Source of the DNA: Manis javanica
Taxonomy: Eukaryota; Chordata; Mammalia; Pholidota; Manidae
DNA length: 64,000 nucleotides
Reading direction: 5' to 3'
Assembly: GCF_040802235.1 (NCBI RefSeq)
Contig: NC_133166.1
Span: 9,858,001 to 9,922,000, forward strand
Part shown: one piece after another, positions 15,601-27,060 of the stretch
How positions within the stretch are numbered: the stretch's first letter is position 1
Layout of the letters: each line of letters begins with the position of its first letter
The notes under the pieces: generated by a model
Databases searched by the model: none
What the model saw: only the letters and a program-made list of their open reading frames with translations
What the model was told of the DNA's origin: nothing
Position numbers and translations under genes: made by a program

Positions 15601-16445
15601 CAACTCATTTTATGAGCCAGCATTACAATGATACCAAAATTCGATAAGGATACTACAAGAAAAAAAAATTTACAGGTCAGTAACCCTGATGAACACATAT
15701 TCCAAAACTCTCAAAAATACTAGCAGACTGAGTTTAATAGCACTTTTGAAGATTATAAACCGTGATCAAGTAGGATTTATGCAAGGATGGTTCCACATAG
15801 TGAAATCAGTAATGGTGGTACAATACATTAACTAGATAAAGGATAAAAATCATGATCATCTTCATAAATGGAGGAAAAGCATTTGACAAATTTCAATACC
15901 CTTTCATAATTAAAAACTCTCAATAAAACTCAATAATAAAAGCCATGTACAGTTAAGTTCACAGGTAACATCATATTCAACAATGAAAAAAATGAAACTT
16001 TTCCTCTAAGAATAGGAATAAGAGTGGCCACTCACCACTTTTATTCAACTTAGTAAAGGAAGTCCTAAACAGCAATTAGGCAAGGAAAAAAAAATCTGAA
16101 AGGCAGAAGTAAAACTATATTTGCAGATGACATGATCTTATATACAGAAAACCCACAAAATGCCATCAAAAAGACTATTACAGCTAATAAATGAATTCAT
16201 TAAAGTTGCAGGATATAAATCAACATAAAAAGTTAGTTGTATTTCTATACACTCACACCAAACAAGCTGAAAAAGATATTAAAGATATTTACAATTACCT
16301 CTGGAAGAATAAAACACTTAGGAATAAATTTAAGCAAGGAGGTATAAGAGCTGTACACTGAAAACATTAAACTGTTGATAAAACTATGTCCTAAAGAATA
16401 CACAAATGTAAAGATATTCCATACTCAGGGTCTGAAGAACAAATA
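12610..16445 (+). mobile_element. LINE-1 (older copy), 5' end through mid-ORF2
   Basis: It starts with CAGCAAGATGGCAGAATAG, an L1 5'UTR signature, and a GC-rich leader to about 13100. ORF1-type text follows at about 13160-13700, and ORF2 endonuclease to reverse-transcriptase text at about 14200-16440 (AGATGACATGATCTTATATA near 16125). It has many stops, and the longest frames are about 100 codons. It ends abruptly at a GC-rich block near 16445. Its likely 3'UTR continues at about 19697-20000 beyond the younger L1. Confidence 0.88.
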
Positions 16446-16449
16446 TTGT

Positions 16450-17110
16450 TAAAATGTTCATACAATTTTATTGTATCACTGAGGGACCAGGATGCAGATT
16501 TGCTACCCTGCGACACACAGAAAACAAAGCTGCACTTTAAAGTGCATCTCAACTATACATGAAAAAACCTGATTAATAGGACTAAACCCACCAGTTGACA
16601 GGGGAATGGCTATAATTCGCTCAGGATTGGAGGTCAGGCAAGCATCACTGTTTGCACTTCTTCCTCACATTGACAGAGACGTGGTGAACAGGTTTGGGGC
16701 ACACACACCAATTTCATATTTGATCTAGGTGGCTTCCAAGCCCACACCCAGACCCAGTTGTGTCTGTCAGAGAGCACATGCAGGACACGGCTGCCCAAAG
16801 GGTACATAGTCAGTTGCTAACAACCCATGGAGAATGCACCTTGGCCACCACAGCACTGCAGGCATCAAGCCTGTAGCTGTGAAGGCAGCTTCCCTCAAGC
16901 AGGTCATCACTGTGCACACAATACACAGTACACCATGGACACAGAGGTGGGACTTTCCAGGGCCACACCTGGGCCTGGGGTTGCACCATGGATGCAGATT
17001 CTGTTGCTGCCCATGCCTTGAAAGCACCCATGAGCCACTGTGTGTGCAAAGCCAGTAGCCACAGAGGTGGAACTTTCCTGGGGAGTCACACCTGGGACTG
17101 GGGCTGCACT
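16450..17110. repeat. GC-rich block between two L1 segments, with a 120-bp imperfect tandem pair
   Basis: Base composition changes sharply from L1 text to a GC-rich block. Two copies of ACAGAGGTGG (16941 and 17061), each followed by CACACCTGGG, are spaced 120 bp apart and suggest a short tandem array. Short frames on both strands here (for example 16767-17135) are overlapping shadows. It could be a 5' leader of the following L1, or an unrelated insert. I cannot name it. Confidence 0.6.
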
Positions 17111-19696
17111 GCCCCATTACAATTGAACAGGCCAATTACTTGTAATGAAATTGAACAAGCAATCAAAAACTCCCACAAACTCCCACAATCAAACTCCCAG
17201 GACCAGACGGCTTCTCAGGAGATCCTACCAAACATCTCATGAAGAGTTGGTACCTCTCCTACTTAAACTATTCCACACAATTGAAAAGGAAGGAAACTAT
17301 CAAATTCATTCAATGAAGCCAGCATCACCCTGATCCCAAAACTATATAAGGACACTACAAAAAAAGAAAATTCCAGGCCAAAATCCCTGATAAATGTACA
17401 TGCAAAAATCCTCAACAAAATATTAGCAAACCAAATTCAAAAATATGTTAAAAAGATCATTCACCACCATCAATTAGGAGTTATCTGAGGGATGCAAGGA
17501 TGGTTCAGTACCTGCCAATCAATCAATGAGATACAATCCAATAACCAAAGGAAGGATAAAAAGCATATGATCATTTCAATAGATGCTGAAAAAGCATTTG
17601 ACAAAATCAACAACTATTGATCATAAAAACTCTCAGCAAAGTGGGTAGAAAGGGAACACATCTCAACATAATAAAGATCAAATATGAAAAACCCACAACT
17701 AACATCACAGTCAAAGGGAAAAGGCTCAAAGCTGTTACTCTAAGATCAGTAACAAGACAAGGATGCTCACCCTCACCACCTTTATTCAACATAGGTGCTA
17801 GAAGTCCTAGAAGTCCTAGCCACAGCAATCAAACAAGAAAAAGAAATAAAAGGCATCCAAACTGGTAAGGAAGAAGTACAATTGTCACTATTTGCAGATG
17901 ACATGATACTATAAATAGAAAACCCTAAAGACTCTACCAAAAAGCTGTTAGAATAAATGAATTCAGTAAATCCATAGAATACAAAATCAGTGCATAGAAA
18001 TCTGTTACATTTCTATACACAAATGATGAACTAGAAGAAAGAGAAATTAAGAAAACAATCCCTTTGCAATTGCATCAATAAAACTAAAATACCTAGAAAT
18101 AAATCTAACCAAGGAGGTGAAAGACCTATACTCTGAAAATTGTAAAACATAGTTTAAAATAATTGAAGACAATACAAATAAATGGAAAGCTATCCCGTTC
18201 TCATAGACAGGAAGTATCAAACTACCAATGACATTTTTCACTGAACTAGAAAAAATAATCCTAAAATTTGTATGGAAGTACAAAAACCCTCAACAAAGCT
18301 AGAGGTATCTTGCTCCCTGACTTCCAAACTGTATTATAAAGCTACAGTAATCAAAACAGTATGGTACTGACACAAAAATAGACACATAGATCAACGGAAC
18401 AGAATAGAAAGCCTAGAAATAAACCAATGCCTATATGGTGGATTAATATATAATAAAGGAGACAAGAACATACAATGGGAGAAAGTCTCTTCAATAATTG
18501 GTACTGGGAAAACTGAACAGCTAGATGCAAAAGAATGAAGCTAGATCACTGTCTTACACAATATACAAAAACAAACTCAACATGGATTAGAGACCTAAAT
18601 TTAAGATCTTAAACCATAAAACTACTAGAAAAAAACAAAGGCAGCAAAACCTTGAATAACAACATTAGAAATTTTTTTCTGGCTAGGTCTCTCCAGGCAA
18701 TACAAACAAAAGCGAAAATAAACAAGTGGAACTACATCAAATTAAAAAGCTTCTGCAAAAATAAAATAATGTGATTAAAAATTGGGCAGAAGATGTGAAT
18801 AGACATTTTTCTAAGGACATACAGATGGCCAGGAGACATGAAAAAATGCTCAATATCACTAATCATCAGGAAAATGCAAATCAAAAACACAAGGAGACAT
18901 CATCTCACACCAGTCAGAATGACTAGTATCAACAAGAAAAGAAGTAACAAGTTTGGCGAGGATATGGAGAAAAGAGAACTTTTATACATTGCTGGTATGA
19001 TTGCAAATGAGTGTAGCCATTAAGGAAAATTGTGTGGAGGTTTCTCAAAAAACTAAAAACAGAAATACCATATGACCCAGCAATTACACTTCTTGGAATC
19101 CACCCAAAGAAAACAAAAGCATTAATTTGAAAAGATATATGCACCCCTATGTTTACTGCAGCATTACTTACAATAGCCAAAATATGGAAGCAACTGAAGT
19201 GTCCCTCAATTGGTGAATAAAGATGTGGTACATATATGTAATAGATTATTATTCAGCTATAAAAAGGAAACAAGTCTTGCTATTTATGATAATATGGATG
19301 AACCCAGAGAGTATTATGCTCAGTGAAATAAGGCAGTTAAAGAAAGAGGAATACCATATGACTTCACTTATATGTGGAATATGAGAATCAAAAACGAACA
19401 AACACAGAAACAGACTCATCAACACAGAAAACAGATGGTTGGTAACCATGGGAAGGGGGGAATGGGTGAAATAGGTGAAGGGGATAAAGGAGTACAAACT
19501 TTAAATTATAAAATAATTTAGTCACAAGGATGGAAGTATAGCACAGAAAATATAGCTCATTATATTTCATCTTTATATGATGACAGTAACTACATTTACG
19601 GTGAGCATTTAGTAATATATATAATTGATATATCACTAAGTTGCTCATCTGAAACCAATACAATATTATATATAAACTGTATTTCAATTCAAAAAC
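17111..19696 (+). mobile_element. LINE-1, ORF2 reverse transcriptase to 3' end
   Basis: It runs from mid-ORF2 (GAAATTGAACAAGCAATCAA near 17150) through the reverse-transcriptase region (TTTGCAGATGACATGATACT near 17891) and the C-terminal region near 18838-19200, to a 3'UTR with GTTGGTAACCATGGGAAGG near 19438. It is younger-looking than the flanking L1 but has frequent stops. It appears to be inserted into, or joined with, the older L1 whose tail follows it. Confidence 0.88.
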
Positions 19697-20005
19697 ATTT
19701 AAAATTTTAAAAATGATCAAAGGTGCAGGAAATGGAGAGATGTTGGTCAAAGGGTAGAAAGTGAGTTATGTAGGTTAAGTGAGTCTACAGAACTAATGTA
19801 CAGCATGATAGCATCTAATGACTATTAGTTAACAACACTGTATTGAACATTAGAAATATGCTAAAAAATAGTTTTCAGGTGCTCTCATCATACACAAAAA
19901 AATAGAACTATGTGAGAAGATATGTTAATTAGATTTATTATAGTAATTATTTCATTATGTATATACATCAAATCATGTTGTAGAATAAAAAAGGTCAACA
20001 CTAAA
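19697..20005 (+). mobile_element. L1 3'UTR tail of the older L1
   Basis: The order is GGTGCTCTCATCATACACAA, then TATGTTAATTAGATTTATTA and ATATACATCAAATCATGTTG. This is the 3'UTR pattern of older L1MA/MB-type elements. It lies directly after the 3' end of the younger L1. Confidence 0.75.
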
Positions 20006-20089
20006 AAAAAAAATAAGTTCTTTTTTTCCCACTTCTAAAATTGTATCATCTTTAAAATGAATTGTACTAGAGGAATTGTCTATGTGTGT

Positions 20090-20335
20090 AAACAAAACAT
20101 TAACCTGACCTCTACCTCCTACTATACACAAAAATTGAGATGGATCATAAACTTTAAATTTAGAAAGTATAAACAATGAAGTATCTAGAAAAAAACATAG
20201 GTGACTATATATCCTTGTGACTATTCCTTTGTCAAAAAACTGAGACAGCATTAAACATAGCTCATGAAGGGCAAGTATGGAGACCAACCTAACTAATACA
20301 AAGGCCACACAGACTGAACAGTGATGCAAAATTAT
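20090..20335 (+). mobile_element. L1M fragment (ORF2 C-terminal region)
   Basis: The text AAATTGAGATGGATCATAAA is followed by AAGTATCTAGAAAAAAACAT and GTCAAAAAACTGAGACAGC, an ORF2 C-terminal pattern on the plus strand. Confidence 0.7.
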
Positions 20336-20344
20336 ACTGACCGG

Positions 20345-20755
20345 GCCCCAATTTAGGAGTTTCTCTTTACAACAATATCACTATTAAATATGTATCAGGC
20401 CTATATGCATTTCATCTAATTCATTTATATTCTTTTGTCTGTTTCCCCATGTGACTAATGCTGCACATTTGCCACAGACATGGTTGACTGGTGTTGGGAT
20501 TGCAGTTTATAGCCACGGAGCAGAACAATGCTAATTGTCCCTCAAAACGGCTGGCCAGTATTAGCTTTATTAGCACCAAACTTTAATTTAGCAGTCTTCG
20601 TTAGCCCCAGAGCTTGATCATTAATTCTCCTAGAAGACTATTTCTAGAGAGTCTGACAAATGTAGTTTCTTTGGAAAATAAAACAGTTCACAATAAAAAA
20701 GAGCTGATTTCATGTTATGTTTCATCTTTCTAATCACTGGCATATAATGATTTCT
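20345..20755. other. Repeat-poor intronic stretch, possible conserved non-coding element
   Basis: It has no repeat or coding signature. It is rich in TAAT-core homeobox-like motifs around 20560-20640. Conservation can only be judged by alignment. Confidence 0.3.
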
Positions 20756-20760
20756 TAAAG

Positions 20761-20982
20761 CAAGGTCTCTCAACCTCGACACTATCAACATTTTGGGTCA
20801 GATAATTTGCTGCTGTGGAGGACTGTCCTATACATTACAGGACATTTGGCAGCATCCCTGCCTTCTGCCCCTAAATGCCCATAGCATGCTCTGAACTGTA
20901 AAAGCCAAAAATGTCTCCAGGTACTGTCAAATGTTTCCTCAAAGGTGAAATTATACCTTATTGAGAACAACTGCTTTAAAGA
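20761..20982 (-). mobile_element. MER5A-type hAT (Charlie) element
   Basis: The plus strand reads CTCTCAACCTCGACACTATC, then an ACATTTTGGGTCAGATAATT stretch, and ends TTGAGAACAACTGCTTT. This is the reverse complement of MER5A with its terminal inverted repeats. Confidence 0.85.
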
Positions 20983-21039
20983 AAACAGCATAATGAATTT
21001 ACATTTTTACGTACTTTATTAACAGAATATTTAATTCAC

Positions 21040-21262
21040 TTAAAATCTGTAACATTTACAATGTGAGAGGCACTGTTCTGAACACCATGTAAATATTAAC
21101 TCAATTTTCAAAACATTCCGAGATGAGCATGATCATTATCCCCAGGAAACATGGGCACAAAGAGATTAAGCTGTCCAAAGTCATACAATTAAGTAGCAGA
21201 GCAGGGACTGAACTCAGGTAAGTGGTTCTAGAATCCATCTCTTAAACACCATACCTGATATT
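21040..21262 (-). repeat. MIR SINE
   Basis: It is antisense MIR: GGCACTGTTCTGAACACCAT, ATCATTATCCCCAGG, then AGTAGCAGAGCAGGGACTGA. Confidence 0.85.
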
Positions 21263-21269
21263 GAAGTCT

Positions 21270-22330
21270 GACATATCCTACATGAAGAGAAATACCACTT
21301 ATTGATAGTGTGCATTAGAAGTAAAAACTTATGACTTACTAGCCCTTACAGAGTCCAGGCCACCCATCTTGAAAAGAAAAACACAAAAATACAGAGAAAA
21401 CACAACTGAGATACATAAATAACCTAAAAGAATATTCATAAATTTGGTATACACATAAACCAGTAATCTAACCTGGGGAAAGACTAAATAAGGCACTGAG
21501 TCCAGCACTAGAAATTACATTCCCAATCTACAGAGCAAATTATGAAAGAAGATGGAAACATAGCATTAACAACACTCAATTAGTAAATAAACGTATCACA
21601 ATAAAGTGGAACCTGGTTGGTTCAGCAGCTAACTTTACTCTATTTTCTTCTTCCAAGACTTCATTGTACTTTTTAAATAAATGAGATAGTAAGTATGCAG
21701 TATTCAGCAGAGTAACTAGCACATAGTAGGCACTTAAAAGTGTTAGTTTCCTTCACTGTGCACAATCACTCCCTACTCCAACCCTAGTTCCTTTTTGTTT
21801 TGTACAGGTTTGTTTTATTAAGCATTTTGAAGAGATTTCTGTTTCTGGTAACTTAAGATGTTTGAAAAAATAAATGGTGATAAAAAGGACTGTAAAAAAC
21901 TCAGTTATACCTCATGTCCTCATCCTTTGTGTTCTTAAAATAGGATCAGTAGATATTAGGGTTGATCGCTCTAACCTGTTACATGGTCAGGAAGGAGCTC
22001 TTTCAGAGAATAAGTCACTTACTCTTTCAGAGAATAATCAAACCACATTTTTACACCAACAGATTCAAAATAAAAACCGAACTTCAATGAAAAAAACTAA
22101 AGTAGAATATTCATCTAAAGTCAGAATATGTCCTATGTTTTTTAACTCTAACAAATTTCAAAACCCTGTCTTTATTAAAATAATTACTTTGCTGCCACAA
22201 ATAAATGTATATTGCATGTGCTTGTTAATTTCAAGTCAGTTATTAGATGGGAATTTACACAATTGGCTCTCCTGGATTTTGGGACTTCTCAACCTCCACA
22301 ATCTCATGAGCTAAAAAAATCTTTGTAAGT
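21270..22330. other. No gene; at most a short LINE/SINE tail
   Basis: A phrase CTAGCACATAGTAGGCACTT near 21716 suggests the 3' end of an L2 or MIR. The 146-codon frame at 21874-22314 has no recognisable domain and looks like chance. Confidence 0.45.
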
Positions 22331-22334
22331 CTTT

Positions 22335-22795
22335 GTATGTGCAAGAAAGATTTGGGGCAAATGGAAGGTTTTACTCAGAACTTCTAGACTCTCCCACCTG
22401 GCTTTAGTCCATTTACATACCAATGGATGCTTACTACACAGAGCCTCCAGTCATTCTGTGGCAAGGGGTGGAGAGGAAATGGCCATATTCTCCTCCCCTC
22501 CATTCCTGGTAGGTAATTGTTCTAGTGTTTGCCAGTCACCAAGAACCTGCCCATTGAATTCCTCCCAGTTGGGGAAAGGACCATGGCCAGAGGGGACAAA
22601 CCATGCAGGGCCTGGCTAGTAATCCAGAGCAAGCTGTAAGAAATAAAAGCCTTTCTCCCAACCTGCCCCTTTCCTTGACTGACTTTGGTTTCAAAGGATT
22701 CATAGGAATTTGTTCCAGGAAGAAAACTCCCATACTCACAGAGCGAGAGAGACATCCTTTGGTTTTGTGTCTCTGGAGAACCCTGAAAAATACAC
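22335..22795 (+). mobile_element. ERV-L/MLT2-like solo LTR
   Basis: It has LTR architecture: a start near TGTGCAAG (22338), a polyadenylation signal AATAAA at about 22644 and an end near CTCTGGAGAACCCTG. Parts, such as ACTCTCCCACCTGGCTTTAG and TTTCAAAGGATT, resemble the LTRs of the provirus at 27061-32935 in order, so it may be a related class III family. I found no clear target-site duplication. Confidence 0.6.
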
Positions 22796-22924
22796 CTTAT
22801 TTAAATTGTTTCCAATGTTTTTATTTTTCAGGTTAAACTATAAGTTACAGAAGTCTAATTATCTAAAATAAAATTTAATTTAAATATCCAAATTTAAATA
22901 TCTAAAATAAAAAGACAAGAAACC

Positions 22925-23020
22925 ATGTATCATAGACCAATATTTATATAACTTTTTACAATGTTCAAACCTTTTACATGTGCACTTACATAATTCCCAC
23001 AGCAAGTCATTAAGTAGTTA
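22925..23020 (-). repeat. MIR SINE, left part (split by an LTR)
   Basis: Antisense MIR text (CCTTTTACATGTGCACTTAC) runs into the solo LTR. The remaining part continues at 23541-23600. Confidence 0.6.
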
Positions 23021-23540
23021 CCTTAGGCAGAAAGGCAGATATGAATGAGATGAAAAGAGGCTGGGGCCCACCAAGAACTCAGGGAGTTAATCAGATAAAA
23101 CCGGATGGCCAGAGATGACTCCGGAGATTAATGAAATGAAGCCACAGGACCAAGAGTGACTTGAAGGACACAGGCACTCCCCAGAAGACAAAAACTCCCC
23201 AGATAAAAATGTCAGAGCACAGGCCAAGTCTTCAATCCTCCAATCAGATCAAGCCTCCAGGGCCAAAGGATGTCAATCAAGGACTTCTCTGGCCTGACAA
23301 AAACCCCATAAAAGAAGCCTCACAGTAAGCAGTCTGCCTTCGTGTACCTTGACTCTGACCCACTCCTCCCTTGGAGCGTAATCAAATAAACCTGCTTTAA
23401 CCTGCCTTGACTTTAGCCCACTCCTCCTTCAGAGTGTACTTGACTAAAACTTTCATTCTGCTTCACTACTGTATCTCTGCCTTTCAATTCTTTGTTGCAG
23501 CAGGGACAAGAATGGATGAAAATGAACTTAGCCCCTAACA
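23021..23540 (+). mobile_element. Solo LTR, gammaretrovirus-like (ERV1) type
   Basis: This is a 520-bp element with a TATA-like CCATAAAAG near 23307, AATAAA near 23384 and a right terminus GCCCCTAACA at 23531-23540. The left terminus (CCTTAGG) is a decayed match to the inverted form of the right end. A 4-bp GTTA target duplication is seen at 23017-23020 and 23541-23544, and the two halves of a MIR resume on either side. The 4-bp duplication and U3-R-U5 layout suit an ERV1 solo LTR formed by recombination between the two LTRs of a provirus. Confidence 0.75.
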
Positions 23541-23605
23541 GTTAAGGAAGGATTATCCTCTTTATAGATGAAGAAACTGAGGGTCATCATATGAATTGCA
23601 GAAAA
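23541..23605 (-). repeat. MIR SINE, right part
   Basis: ATTATCCTCTTTATAGATGA and AGAAACTGAGGGTCAT continue the antisense MIR interrupted by the solo LTR. Confidence 0.65.
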
Positions 23606-24715
23606 ACAAAAACTTAGATTTTTATAACACAGACCTAATGTACTATACCATTCTGGCTCATCACCTACAGACAAACCAGCTTGTTCAAAACAAAAAAAAC
23701 TAGGGCAACTCCATTAAAACATATGTTGGAAAATACAAGCCAATCTTCAAAGGTTTTCCTTAGCTACTTACCATAAAGCCTCCCTATAATGAAAATCATA
23801 CCATCAAGCTTTAGTGATGACCATTAAGTCTTATAATATCCTTATTCTCAATAAAAGGGCCACTTTCAAATCTATAAGGAAGTCGACAAAAGCTTTAAAG
23901 ATAAATCTGAATATATACTTAAGCTATAAGATTGAGACAAAATAGGACCAAGAACAAAACTGAGATTTAGCCATGCATATTTTATAGCCATGTTCCAAAC
24001 TGAGTAAGTAATACTAATATTTTTGGTAATACAGGGACAGTCTTAAAAACGCACACCTGTTATTACTTAAACTTACTGATATAACTCACCATGCAACATT
24101 ACAATATTAAACCAAAACATCTTTAATACTCTGCCATCTTCTGCATATTTAAGTATAAATACCATGGGCTCTGACATGAAATACTTTAATTAATAAAGGA
24201 AATTCCAAATAACTTATTGAAGAACTGTATTAAGATGGAAAATAGAAGTTATGCACATATATTCCAGTCTCACCAATAAGAATATTGGGTAAACTGAACT
24301 GAATTCTGAAAACAGAACTCAAGCCAACCAAGAGTTCAAGCCAGAGTAAGGACAATTTGAACAAAAGAAGAAATCACATTTATCAGCGACTATGCTGACT
24401 AAACGACTACCTCACCATTTGTTGATATATAAAAGTCGATTAGCAGAAGACAAAGCCATTCTCAAAGGAGAATGTGCTCACACATCTGCTAAAACTCATA
24501 CTTAAGTATAATAATTAGCCCATCAACTATTTCATACATATAAAATCCCTTACTATTTTTTGGTAGGGATAACCTGAACTATCTACCTAATTCAGAAAAG
24601 AAATTTAAACAAAAATTTAAACATGTATGGTGGGTTTGGGAAGACTTTCCCAAAAAAGTAATTAAAACATGCTAAAGAGAAAAGAGAACAGAAAAAGAAA
24701 GCTTTAAAAGATGCT
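23606..24715. other. No recognisable feature
   Basis: It is AT-rich intronic DNA with no exon, RNA gene or clearly assignable repeat. Confidence 0.45.
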
Positions 24716-24719
24716 TAAC

Positions 24720-25405
24720 CACTCCTAGGAATTTACCCTAAGAATGCAGGACCCCAGTTTGAAAAAGACATATGCACCCCTATGTTTATCGCAGCACTAT
24801 TTACAATAGCCAAGAATTGGAAGCAACCTAAGTATCCATCAGTAGATGAATGGATAAAGAAGATGTGTTACATATACACAATGGAATATCATTCAGCCTT
24901 AAGAAGAAAACAAATCCTATCATTTGCAAGAACATGGATGGAGCTAGAGGGTATTATGCTCAGTGAAATAAGCCAGGCAAAGAAGGAAGTATCATGATTT
25001 CACTCATCTGTGGAATATAAGAACAAAGAAAAAACTGAAGGAGCAAAATAGCAGCAGACACACAGAATCCAAGAATGGACTAACAGTTACCAAAGAGAAA
25101 GGGACTGGGGAAGATAGGTGGGAAGGGAGGGATAAGGTGGGCGGGGGGGGTCAGGGGCACGAGAAAAAGAAAGGGGGCATTATGATTAGCATGTATAATG
25201 AGGGGAGGGCAGGGGAGCGCTGTACAACCCAGAGAAGACAAGTAGTGACTCTATAGTATCTTACTACACTGATGGACAGAGACTGTAATGGGGTATGTGG
25301 AGGGGACGTGGTGATGGGGGGAGTCTAGTAAACATAACGTTCCTCATGTAGTTGTAGATTAATGATATCAAAACAAAATAAAATAAATAAATAACGTAGA
25401 AAAGA
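24720..25405 (+). mobile_element. 5'-truncated LINE-1
   Basis: It begins within the ORF2 C-terminus (TCCTAGGAATTTACCC at about 24723). It then carries a 71-codon frame at 24782-24997 with [20 protein letters not shown] and WMELEGIMLSEISQAKKEVS. A G-rich 3'UTR (25100-25160) follows, and the copy ends in an AATAAATAAATA-type tail at about 25376-25393. It is the least diverged L1 3' end in the window, and its family differs from the L1 at 5.4-11.2 kb. Confidence 0.9.
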
Positions 25406-25829
25406 AAAAAAAAATGCTGAATTTCCCAGACGTTTTGTCTGAACAACTTCATTTAACTTTAAAAGGGTGTAGACAAATAGAGGTTACAACAGTGTTCTTA
25501 ACATTTGTATCTGAAAATTTCTGATGACCTTAATTTAAAATACAGATTTTTCTTAGAAGGAGGTTCAATTTCAGAGAATATGGTAATCAAAGTATTTGTA
25601 TGGTCTGAGGTGTTTTATTACTGCCTTTGGCTTCAAGTTTAAGTAAAAGCCAAAGTGAAAAGGAAAGAAATCAAATTCTTGGCCAGGGTGTTGGATTTAA
25701 GAAAAAATCTCTTTCTATAAAGTAACTGATTCTTATTTCTCTCAATTTCCTCATAGTAAAATTTGGGTTTTGTGTCAATGTTAAGTCTAATACATATTCA
25801 CTTAAAATATATTCCTATAATCACTACGT

Positions 25830-26095
25830 TACTTTCTTGGGAAAGCCTTCCCAAACCCACCACACTAGAAAATGTCCTCTTGTAACATTCTCCAGGTAAC
25901 AACCTGTACTTAATAGTACTTATCACAGCTAAAAATTTTTTAGTATTTTTAATTTAACATTTTAATTTTTTAAATATTTGTCTTTCCCCTTAACTTGTAA
26001 TGTCCATGCTCCCCCTCCACCCTTGTATTTCTGACACACTGCAGGCACTCCATAATATTTGAAGAATGAAATGAGGGTAGGAAAGAGAGTGAAAG
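25830..26095 (+). repeat. L2 LINE 3' end
   Basis: The order is GGAAAGCCTTCCCAAACCCA, GTACTTATCACAGC, then CAGGCACTCCATAATATTTG followed by GAATGAAATGA. This is the L2 3'-end pattern in sense. Its last part is included in the 113-bp duplication. Confidence 0.75.
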
Positions 26096-26144
26096 TACAT
26101 GAAGGATCAGAGTAAATACAGTTACAGTAACACTCCAAGGGCTC
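26032..26144 (+). repeat. 113-bp local duplication, copy 1
   Basis: This segment (starting TGACACACTGCAGG, ending CCAAGGGCTC) is repeated base for base at 26580-26692. The flanks outside it differ from those of copy 2. Confidence 0.95.
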
Positions 26145-27055
26145 CAAATGAAACTATGAGCACACTGAAATTCAGTTTGACACTGATCAATTCAGCATTC
26201 CCTGGCCTTCAGAGTTTCTGAGATACAGGTCTGAAAAAAACTATTGCATACCTACTTTCTTCAAGGTTTAGAAATCAAGAATGATCAGAACAAGGCTCCT
26301 TCTATTGTTATCACTAGATACGGAATCTTCAAGGCAACTCCCAAATGGGACGAAGCACAATCCAAACCCCAAAGATCTAGTTGGAATCAATAAACCAAAG
26401 CAACCCAACACTCGTAATGAGTTAAAAGACTATATAAAATAAATGGTAGTAAGTTGGAAACACTGTAAATTCAGCATTCTTATAAAACAAACCTGCTCAA
26501 ATCTGATGATCTGTTCAAATCTTGATCTAGCATACTTACCACTTTTCATACATTTTTCTTCATGCAAAAATTCATTTCATGACACACTGCAGGCACTCCA
26601 TAATATTTGAAGAATGAAATGAGGGTAGGAAAGAGAGTGAAAGTACATGAAGGATCAGAGTAAATACAGTTACAGTAACACTCCAAGGGCTCACAAAACA
26701 CAATATTTTTCCAAGCTGCTAAAAGCAAAATTACTTAAAATCTTCACTCACTTCAATTATTAATTCTCCACAAGTATAGAAAGTCTTATATACAATTTTT
26801 AAATCACAATAATGTAAATATACAATTTACAATATTGATTCATTAATAAATCAAACTCATTAACAAACACTTATTAACTATACTTCTGATTTCCCAAGAT
26901 GAAATAGATACATCTTATATTATACATGAAGGAAAAAATACACCCAAAAAATCTGAAATCATAACACTCTTTCAGAGATCAATTAGTAGAAAGGAAGGTA
27001 AGATTAATGATTAATCAAAAGTGATTAATTTAAAAATATCTTTAATACATACTAT
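26145..27055. other. No gene; AT-rich spacer holding duplication copy 2
   Basis: Apart from the duplication copy at 26580-26692, I recognise nothing here. Confidence 0.5.
26580..26692 (+). repeat. 113-bp local duplication, copy 2
   Basis: It is identical to 26032-26144 over all 113 bases that I compared, in the same orientation and offset by 548 bp. Copy 1 is embedded at the L2 3' end, so copy 2 is likely the derived one. Confidence 0.95.
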
Positions 27056-27060
27056 GTCAT

